From the NCBI GenBank assembly GCA_003221455.1, contig QHRX01000029.1:1-51212 (forward strand): a stretch of DNA of 51,212 bases. The letters are read 5' to 3'. The notes beneath the pieces were generated by a model that was given only the letters and a program-made list of their open reading frames with translations, was not told where the DNA came from and did no database searches. The DNA is from Candidatus Rokuibacteriota bacterium (GTDB lineage: Bacteria; Methylomirabilota; Methylomirabilia; Rokubacteriales; CSP1-6). Positions 45,932 to 51,212 of the stretch are shown here, in pieces (within the stretch, counting starts at the first letter, position 1; every line of letters starts with the position of its first letter). The translations under genes and the position numbers were made by a program.

Positions 45932-46932
45932 CGCCGATGACCATGCTCGCGCTCGTTCGGCTCCTGGTGGTCGCCCTCTCGGGGCTGGCCGGCCTCTTCA
46001 TCGCCACCGGCACCGACGCCCGGCCCGTCGTCGGCGTGCTCGGCGGCAGCCTCCTCGGGGCGCTCGCCGTCTGGCTCGAGTGGCGGGCCGGGCACGTGCC
46101 CCTCGAGCATACGTTCTGGGGCGTCGCCGGCGGGGGACTCGGCCTGCTCGCGGGGTACGTGGCGGGCACGGCGGTGACGTCGCTCGTGCCGGGGGTCGGC
46201 GCCGCCGGCCGTGACCTGCCCGAGCTGCTCGGCGCCTATCTGGGGGCGACGGTGGCCCTCCGTCGTCGCTCGGACCTCGACGGCCTGACGGCGAAGCTCT
46301 TCTCGCGGGGATCGAAGAGCGAGCTCGACAAGGTGCTCGACACCTCGGTCATCATCGACGGCCGAATCGCGGACATCTGCGAGACCGGCTTCGTCGACGG
46401 CACGCTGATCGTGCCCCAGTTCGTGCTGCGGGAGCTGCAGCAGGTGGCGGACTCCGGCGACGCCCTGAAGCGAAACCGCGGCAAGCGGGGCTTCGATGTC
46501 CTGCAGCGACTGCAGCGCAACCCCAAGGTGACCGTGAAGATCGACGACCTCGACTTCCCGCAGATCGGGGAGGTCGACCGCAAGCTGATCGAGGTCGCCA
46601 AGCTCCTCGGCGGCAAGGTCCTCACGAACGACTACAACCTCAACAAGCTCTCGGAGCTCAGCGGCGTGCCCGTCCTGAACATCAACGAGCTGGCCAACTC
46701 CCTGAAGCCGGTCGTGCTGCCGGGCGAGCTGATGCAGGTCCGCGTGCTCAAGGAGGGCAAGGAGGCGGGCCAGGGCGTGGGCTATCTGGACGACGGCACC
46801 ATGGTTGTCGTGGACCACGGCAAGAAGTTCCTCGGCCAGATCGTCGACGTCATGGTCACGAGCGTGCTGCAGACGACGGCCGGGCGGATGATCTTCACCC
46901 GGCTGCGCGAGGACGAGCTGGCGCCGAGGTAA
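45928..46932 (+). CDS. PIN/TRAM domain membrane protein
   Basis: 334 residues. Four N-terminal membrane helices (residues about 5-105), a PIN nuclease domain starting KVLDTSVIIDGRIADICETG with further acidic residues (E in VLRELQQ, D in IGEVDRKLIE, TNDYNLNK), then a TRAM RNA-binding domain (GELMQVRVLKEGKEAGQGVG ... GQIVDVMVTSVLQT). This is the YacL-type protein often found between radA and ispD. The PIN acidic residues are intact, suggesting a ribonuclease. GTG 45928 overlaps the radA stop; ATG 45937 is an alternative. Confidence 0.9.
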   Translation: MTPMTMLALVRLLVVALSGLAGLFIATGTDARPVVGVLGGSLLGALAVWLEWRAGHVPLEHTFWGVAGGGLGLLAGYVAGTAVTSLVPGVGAAGRDLPELLGAYLGATVALRRRSDLDGLTAKLFSRGSKSELDKVLDTSVIIDGRIADICETGFVDGTLIVPQFVLRELQQVADSGDALKRNRGKRGFDVLQRLQRNPKVTVKIDDLDFPQIGEVDRKLIEVAKLLGGKVLTNDYNLNKLSELSGVPVLNINELANSLKPVVLPGELMQVRVLKEGKEAGQGVGYLDDGTMVVVDHGKKFLGQIVDVMVTSVLQTTAGRMIFTRLREDELAPR

Positions 46933-46934
46933 TC

Positions 46935-47708
46935 ATGCGAGCCCATCCCCAGCGTGTCCCACGGCAGGGCCGGGCGCGCTCCCGCCGCCGGCCAAGCGAG
47001 CCGGAACCGGGCGAGCGGAGCGGCGGCCGTGTCGCGGCCATTATCCCGGCGGCGGGTGCCGGCAGACGCATGGGAGGCCGGACGCCGAAGCAGTTCCTGC
47101 GGCTCACGACCGCTCCCGTCCTCCTCGTCACGCTCGGGCACTTCGCGCGCCATCCGGCCGTCGGCTCGATCGTCGTGGTGGCGCCGGCCGCCCACACCGG
47201 CCGCGTCGCGCGTTTGGTCCGGTCGCTCGCCCGCCGCCTGCCGGTGACCGTCGTGCCGGGGGGGCCGGAGCGGCAGGACTCGGTCCGGTGCGGGCTCGCG
47301 GCGGTCCCGGAGGCCGCCGACATCGTCCTCGTGCACGACGCCGTGCGGCCGTTCGTCTCGTCTGCGCTGATCACCGCCGTGATCGACGCCGCGCGCCGGC
47401 ACGGCGCGGCCATCTGCGCGCTCCCGGTGCGGGAGACCGTCAAACGGGTCGTCCAGGGCTACGTGGAGTCGACGGTCGACCGGAGCGCGCTCTGGGCCGT
47501 CCAGACGCCGCAGGCGTTTCGGTCGGCGCTCCTGCGCGAGGCGCACGACAAGGCGCGCCGGGACGCCTTCCGCGGGACCGACGAGGCGATGCTCGTCGAG
47601 CGCCTGGGCCACCCCGTGCGGGTCGTGCCGGGATCGGAGGAGAACGTCAAGCTCACCACGCCGGGAGACCTCCGCAGGGCGCGGACTCTGCGACGCCGCC
47701 GGTGGTGA
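46935..47708 (+). CDS. ispD: 2-C-methyl-D-erythritol 4-phosphate cytidylyltransferase
   Basis: 257 residues. The nucleotide-binding motif AIIPAAGAGRRMGGRTPKQF begins near residue 35, after an arginine-rich N-terminal extension that suggests the true start may be later. VLVHDAVRPFVS, ALPVRETVKRV, QTPQAFRSALLREAHD and GTDEAMLVERLGHPVRVV are conserved. It makes CDP-methylerythritol in the non-mevalonate isoprenoid pathway; the pathway's ispF follows with a GTGA overlap. Confidence 0.94.
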   Translation: MRAHPQRVPRQGRARSRRRPSEPEPGERSGGRVAAIIPAAGAGRRMGGRTPKQFLRLTTAPVLLVTLGHFARHPAVGSIVVVAPAAHTGRVARLVRSLARRLPVTVVPGGPERQDSVRCGLAAVPEAADIVLVHDAVRPFVSSALITAVIDAARRHGAAICALPVRETVKRVVQGYVESTVDRSALWAVQTPQAFRSALLREAHDKARRDAFRGTDEAMLVERLGHPVRVVPGSEENVKLTTPGDLRRARTLRRRRW

Positions 47709-48184
47709 CCCGCGTGGGGCTCGGCATCGATCTGCACCCGCTCGTCGCGGGGCGCCCGCTCATGCTCGGCGGTGTCCGGGTTCCGTCCGAGCTCGGCCTG
47801 GGCGGGCACTCGGACGCCGACGTCCTGACCCACGCGGTCGGCGAGGCGCTGCTCGGGGCGCTCGCCCTCGGGGACCTCGGCCGCCACTTCCCGGACACGG
47901 ATCCCCGCTATCGCGGCATCGCGAGCCTCAGGCTCCTCGAGGAGGTGAGGGTGCTGGTCGAAGGGCGCGGGGGCAGGATCGTCAACGTCGACGCGACCGT
48001 GCTCGCCCAGTCGCCGTCGCTCGCCCCGTTCCTGCCCGAGATGGCCATGCGGCTGGCCGACGCGCTCGGACTCGACCCGAGCCGGGTGAGCGTCAAGGCC
48101 AAGAGCCCTGAGCATCTCGGGCTGCTCGGCCGCCGCGAAGGCATTGCCGCCCTCACGGTGGTCGGTGTCGAGGTGGGCGAGTGA
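47705..48184 (+). CDS. ispF: 2-C-methyl-D-erythritol 2,4-cyclodiphosphate synthase
   Basis: 159 residues, trimeric family. The zinc ligands are in VGLGIDLHPLV (D, H) and LGGHSDADVLTHAVGEALLG (H). LGDLGRHFPDTDPRY and SVKAKSPEHLGLLGR are conserved. GTG 47705 is the only start that keeps the conserved N-terminus. It catalyses the cyclisation step after IspE. Confidence 0.95.
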   Translation: MTRVGLGIDLHPLVAGRPLMLGGVRVPSELGLGGHSDADVLTHAVGEALLGALALGDLGRHFPDTDPRYRGIASLRLLEEVRVLVEGRGGRIVNVDATVLAQSPSLAPFLPEMAMRLADALGLDPSRVSVKAKSPEHLGLLGRREGIAALTVVGVEVGE

Positions 48185-49674
48185 CCGGTGGGATGGCGGT
48201 GCGCCCGTCGCCGGGGGGGTCGGAGGGGGGCGGAGTCCCGGACCGGCCAGTCATCAGGATCTACAACACGCTGACCCGAAGCAAGGACCCCTTCACGCCG
48301 CTGGCGGGCGACACGGTGCGGATGTACGTCTGCGGCGTCACCGTCTACGATCGTGCCCACGTGGGCCATGCCCGGAGCGCGGTCGTCTTCGACGTCATCC
48401 GCCGGCATCTGGCCTTTCGCGGCTATCAGGTGCGGTTCGTCAAAAACTTCACGGACGTGGACGACAAGATCATCCGGCGCGCTAACGACGAAGGGGTGCC
48501 CGCGTCGGCGATCTCGGCCCGCTACATCGAGGAGTACCGGAAGGACATGGCGACGCTCGGCGTGCGGCCGGCGGACGAGGAGCCGAAGGCGACCGACCAC
48601 GTCCCGCGCATGATCGGCCTCATCCAGCGACTGCTCAAGGTGGGCATGGCCTACGAGGCGGGCGGCGACGTGTTCTTCGAGGTCCGGAAGTTCCCCCGCT
48701 ACGGCAAACTCTCCGGCAAGCACCTGTCGGAACTCCTCGCCGGCGTGCGCGTGGAGGTGGACGAGCGGAAGCACGACCCCCTCGACTTCGTGCTCTGGAA
48801 GGCCTCGAAGCCCGGCGAGCCCAGCTGGCCCAGCCCGTGGGGGCCGGGCCGGCCGGGGTGGCACATCGAGTGCTCGGCGATGGCGATCCACTACCTTGGC
48901 GAGAGCTTCGACATACACGGGGGCGGAGAAGACCTGATCTTCCCGCACCACGAGAACGAGATCGCCCAGTCCGAGGGCGCCACCGGCCGGCCGTTCGCGC
49001 GCTTCTGGGTGCACAATGGGCTCGCGAACCTCGGCAGCCAGAAGATGTCGAAGTCGCTCGGTAACACGCAGACGATCCACGATCTGGCGCGGCGCCACCC
49101 CCCGGACGCGCTCCGGCTCTACCTGCTGGGGACCCACTACCGGCATCCGCTCGACTTCGCCGAGGCTCGCATCGAAGACGCCGAGCGATCCCTCGAGCGG
49201 TTTGACGTGCTCTTCGAGACGGCCGGCCGGCTCGCCGCGCGCGGCGCGCCCGCGCCCGGCGCGGACGGCGGACTCCTCGAGGCCCTGGCAGAGCTGCGCA
49301 CCCGGGTCGAGACCGCGCTGGACGACGACTTCAACACGCCCCGGGCTCTCGCCGCGCTATTCGAGATGGCGTCGGCGCTTCACGCCTATCGCGAGGCGAC
49401 GGACCGGGGCGAGCGACCGGGCGGCCCGTTCTTGGTCGGCGTGGGCGAGCTCCTCGCGCTCGGCGGCGTGCTCGGGCTCTTCGAGAAGCCGCGGGACGCG
49501 GCTCCGCCGCCCGAGGTCCTCGCGCGGATCGAGGCGCTCGTCCGGGCTCGGGACCAGGCCCGCGCGCGCCGCGACTGGAAGGCCGCCGATCAGCTGCGCG
49601 GGGAGCTCCAGGCGCTCGGCGCGACGACCGAGGACACGCCGCAGGGCACCCGCTGGAAGTGGGCGCCTCGTTAG
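48181..49674 (+). CDS. cysS: Cysteinyl-tRNA synthetase
   Basis: 497 residues. Zinc cysteine and HIGH-type motif in MYVCGVTVYDRAHVGHARS, then FTDVDDKI, the second zinc site GWHIECSAMA with GGGEDLIFPHHENEIAQS, and KMSKS in QKMSKSLGN. The GTG at 48181 overlaps the ispF stop; it gives an extra 20 residues before RIYNTLT, so ATG 48193 is possible. It charges tRNA-Cys. Confidence 0.95.
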   Translation: MTGGMAVRPSPGGSEGGGVPDRPVIRIYNTLTRSKDPFTPLAGDTVRMYVCGVTVYDRAHVGHARSAVVFDVIRRHLAFRGYQVRFVKNFTDVDDKIIRRANDEGVPASAISARYIEEYRKDMATLGVRPADEEPKATDHVPRMIGLIQRLLKVGMAYEAGGDVFFEVRKFPRYGKLSGKHLSELLAGVRVEVDERKHDPLDFVLWKASKPGEPSWPSPWGPGRPGWHIECSAMAIHYLGESFDIHGGGEDLIFPHHENEIAQSEGATGRPFARFWVHNGLANLGSQKMSKSLGNTQTIHDLARRHPPDALRLYLLGTHYRHPLDFAEARIEDAERSLERFDVLFETAGRLAARGAPAPGADGGLLEALAELRTRVETALDDDFNTPRALAALFEMASALHAYREATDRGERPGGPFLVGVGELLALGGVLGLFEKPRDAAPPPEVLARIEALVRARDQARARRDWKAADQLRGELQALGATTEDTPQGTRWKWAPR

Positions 49675-50439
49675 ATGCGCGAGGCGGGACCGGAGCGAGG
49701 GGCGCTCTACGGTCGACACCCGGTGTTCGAGCTGCTTCGGAAGGGCGGCCGGCGCGCCGACGAGGTCGCGGTGCTGGCGGGCGGCCGGGGTCCGCTGCAG
49801 GAGATCGTCGCCCTCGCCCGGCGCGCCGGGGTCAAGGTCTCGTTCCGGACCCGGGATCAGCTCACGGCGATGGCCGGCTCGCCCGACCACCAGGGGGTGG
49901 TCGCGCGGGTCGCGCGGGCCGAGTACGTGGACCTCGACGCCCTGCTCTCCGTCCCGGCCGCGCGGGGTGAGCCGGCGCTGTTGCTGGCGCTTGATCAGGT
50001 CCAGGACCCCCGCAACCTGGGCGCCCTGCTTCGGACGGCAGAGGCCCTCGGCGTCCACGGCGTGGTCATCCCCAAGCACCACGCCGTCGGACTCACCGAC
50101 GCGACGGCGCGGGTCGCCATGGGGGCCCTCGAGTTCGTTCGGGTCGCCAGGGAGGCGAACCTCGTCGGTGCTATGGAAGTTCTGAAAAAGAAAGGTATTT
50201 GGATCTATGGGGCCGTCCCGTCCGGTGGAGGTGCCCCGTGGGCCACGGACCTCACCGGTGCCGTGTGCCTGGTCCTCGGCGGAGAGGGGGAGGGACTGCG
50301 CCCTCTCCTGGTCCGGACCTGCGACGGGCTCGTCACCGTGCCCATGACGGGCCACCTAGGCTCCCTGAACGTGGCGGCGGCGGGCGCGGTCCTCTGCTAC
50401 GAGGCGATCCGGCAGCGGGCGCTAAAAGTGCCGAGATAG
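49675..50439 (+). CDS. rlmB: 23S rRNA (guanosine-2'-O-)-methyltransferase RlmB-type
   Basis: 254 residues, SPOUT/TrmH family. N-terminal substrate-binding domain (LYGRHPVFELLRKGGRRADE), then the knotted methyltransferase: LALDQVQDPRNLGALLRTAE, VIPKHHAVGLTDATARVAMG, LVLGGEGEGLRPL and GHLGSLNVAAAGAVLCYEAI. RlmB methylates the ribose of G2251 in E. coli 23S rRNA; a different rRNA or tRNA target is possible. ATG 49675 abuts the cysS stop, a usual neighbour. Confidence 0.93.
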   Translation: MREAGPERGALYGRHPVFELLRKGGRRADEVAVLAGGRGPLQEIVALARRAGVKVSFRTRDQLTAMAGSPDHQGVVARVARAEYVDLDALLSVPAARGEPALLLALDQVQDPRNLGALLRTAEALGVHGVVIPKHHAVGLTDATARVAMGALEFVRVAREANLVGAMEVLKKKGIWIYGAVPSGGGAPWATDLTGAVCLVLGGEGEGLRPLLVRTCDGLVTVPMTGHLGSLNVAAAGAVLCYEAIRQRALKVPR

Positions 50440-50440
50440 G

Positions 50441-50462
50441 CTTGACTTCTGGCGATGTCAAG
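50441..50462. repeat. Six-base inverted repeat over the tRNA promoter -35 box
   Basis: CTTGAC (50441-50446) and its complement GTCAAG (50457-50462) are separated by ten bases and overlap the -35 box and spacer of the tRNA-tuf promoter. Operator-like but short. Confidence 0.4.
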
Positions 50463-50470
50463 ACTAAAGT
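50442..50470 (+). promoter_or_regulatory. Strong promoter of the tRNA-tuf operon
   Basis: TTGACT (50442-50447), exactly 17 bases, TAAAGT (50465-50470). Transcription should begin about 50477, eight bases before the mature 5' end of tRNA-Thr. The best sigma-70-type promoter in the window apart from that of nuoL. Confidence 0.75.
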
Positions 50471-50484
50471 GAAGTTTTGTCTGT

Positions 50485-50559
50485 GCTGGCGTAGCTCAGG
50501 GGTAGAGCAACTGCCTTGTAAGCAGTGGGTCAGGGGTTCAAATCCTCTCGCCAGCGCCA
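50485..50559 (+). tRNA. tRNA-Thr (anticodon TGT)
   Basis: 75 bases including an encoded CCA. Acceptor GCTGGCG pairs with CGCCAGC; the anticodon stem ACTGC/GCAGT holds loop CTTGTAA, anticodon TGT reading ACA. T-arm GGGTTCAAATCC is present. First of four tRNAs before tuf. Confidence 0.97.
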
Positions 50560-50596
50560 GTTTTTGGGGGGGCTCTCGACGCAGGCCGGAGGATTC

Positions 50597-50682
50597 GGGG
50601 AGGTACCCAAGTGGCCAAAGGGGGCAGACTGTAAATCTGCTGGCGAACGCCTTCGGGGGTTCAAATCCTCCCCTCCCCACCA
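50597..50682 (+). tRNA. tRNA-Tyr (anticodon GTA)
   Basis: 86 bases with the long variable arm of a class II tRNA and encoded CCA. Acceptor GGGGAGG/CCTCCCC; anticodon stem GCAGA/TCTGC with loop CTGTAAA, anticodon GTA. Confidence 0.97.
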
Positions 50683-50779
50683 TCTCCGGGGCGGTGGTGG
50701 TGGGAGCCGGCCCGGTCGCGGGGCCGGGCCCCGGCCGCCCGCGGGCGACCACGAGAGAGGAACGCGCGAATAACACAGC

Positions 50780-50854
50780 GCGGGAATAGCTCAGCGGTAG
50801 AGCGCCAGCCTTCCAAGCTGGGGGTCGCGGGTTCGAATCCCGTTTCCCGCTCCA
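50780..50854 (+). tRNA. tRNA-Gly (anticodon TCC)
   Basis: 75 bases with encoded CCA. Acceptor GCGGGAA/TTCCCGC; anticodon stem CCAGC/GCTGG with loop CTTCCAA, anticodon TCC reading GGA. The T-arm has GGTTCGAATCC. Confidence 0.97.
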
Positions 50855-50919
50855 GATTCGTGACAGGCGCCCGGTCCGGTCGACGGACGGAACGGGCGAT
50901 GAACTTCCCTGGCGGGGAC

Positions 50920-50994
50920 GCCCATGTAGCTCAGCGGCAGAGCGCGTCCTTGGTAAGGACGAGGTCTCCGGTTCAATCCCGGACATGGGCTCCA
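50920..50994 (+). tRNA. tRNA-Thr (anticodon GGT)
   Basis: 75 bases with encoded CCA. Acceptor GCCCATG/CATGGGC; anticodon stem CGTCC/GGACG with loop TTGGTAA, anticodon GGT reading ACC/ACU. It is followed 41 bases later by tuf. Confidence 0.97.
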
Positions 50995-51035
50995 CTTTTC
51001 TTCGGGCGACGCCGGCCAGTCGGAGGGGTTGAGAC

Positions 51036-51212
51036 ATGGCGAAGGCGAAGTACGAGCGGACGAAGCCGCACGTGAACATTGGGACGATTGGGCACATTGA
51101 CCACGGCAAGACGACGCTGACGTCGGCGATCACGAAGGTGCTGCACACGAAGTACTCGACGGTGGCGGTGCGGGAGTTTGGGACGATCGACAACGCGCCG
51201 GAGGAGCGGGAG
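51036..51212 (+). CDS. tuf: Elongation factor Tu, N-terminal part (gene runs off the window)
   Basis: 59 residues are visible: [20 protein letters not shown], then [12 protein letters not shown], the P-loop G-H-I-D-H-G-K-T of EF-Tu (most have GHVDHGKTT), then EERE leading toward switch I. ATG 51036 follows GGAGGGG eight bases upstream. It carries aminoacyl-tRNA to the ribosome, and is cotranscribed with the four tRNAs as in the E. coli tufB operon. Confidence 0.97.
   Translation, partial: MAKAKYERTKPHVNIGTIGHIDHGKTTLTSAITKVLHTKYSTVAVREFGTIDNAPEERE

Noticed and set aside
50333..51193. 286-residue minus-strand open frame with phrases such as GIEPETSSLP, SNPRPPAWKAGALPLSY and ARGFEPLTHCLQGSC
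   Set aside because: These are well-known spurious translations of the antisense of tRNA genes. The frame covers all four tRNAs and has no coding signal.

Overview
The window is a very GC-rich, densely packed bacterial chromosome segment. An outer membrane is implied by a SurA/PpiC-type foldase, an Mla/MCE lipid transporter and two predicted lipoproteins, so the host is probably a diderm. Gene content and order (prfA-prmC-murA-his operon, mlaEFD-radA-PIN/TRAM-ispDF-cysS-rlmB, GMC dehydrogenases, a polar amino-acid ABC transporter) resemble uncultivated Methylomirabilota/Rokubacteria-type or deltaproteobacterial-grade lineages. That placement is an inference from gene content and has not been tested by phylogeny.

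Layout. 1-3884: the end of a metal-chelate binding protein, a gamma-carbonic-anhydrase-like protein, and a divergent operon of type III polyketide synthase, methyltransferase and FAD oxidoreductase, the same classes as the Streptomyces srsABC phenolic-lipid operon. 4017-7366: a decayed biotin-carrier domain, then a four-gene polar amino-acid ABC importer. 7420-10020 (minus strand): a GMC dehydrogenase with a Cx5Cx3C iron-sulfur motif, its Tat-exported small subunit, and the remains of a zinc alcohol dehydrogenase. 10183-11623: a crotonase and an RraA-like protein. 11654-13087: an M23 peptidase. 13088-14566: a graveyard holding a sigma-factor fragment and a frameshifted DUF4139 gene.

14636-19461: nuoLMN, the proton-pumping arm of complex I, apart from the other nuo genes and behind a promoter whose predicted +1 falls on the nuoL start codon. 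19683-23829: glpD, glpK and an SH3-like exported protein. 23990-25684: the membrane part of ATP synthase (atpZ-like, atpI-like, atpB, atpE). 25743-32525: rex, mfd, a peptidyl-prolyl isomerase, rho and rpmE.

32600-50439 is a nearly continuous co-directional run in which most stop and start codons overlap or lie within a few bases: prfA, prmC, murA, hisG-D-B-H-A-F-IE, a lipoprotein, mlaE-F-D, radA, a PIN/TRAM protein, ispD, ispF, cysS and rlmB. It ends at a strong predicted promoter driving tRNA-Thr, tRNA-Tyr, tRNA-Gly, tRNA-Thr and tuf, the order of the E. coli tufB operon.

Most of the window is core metabolism and information processing. I did not find a convincing wholly new system. The best leads are the polyketide locus with its dyad operator candidate, a possible leader peptide in front of rho, the biotin domain that has lost its lysine, the sigma/DUF4139 wreckage, and the putatively leaderless nuoLMN unit.
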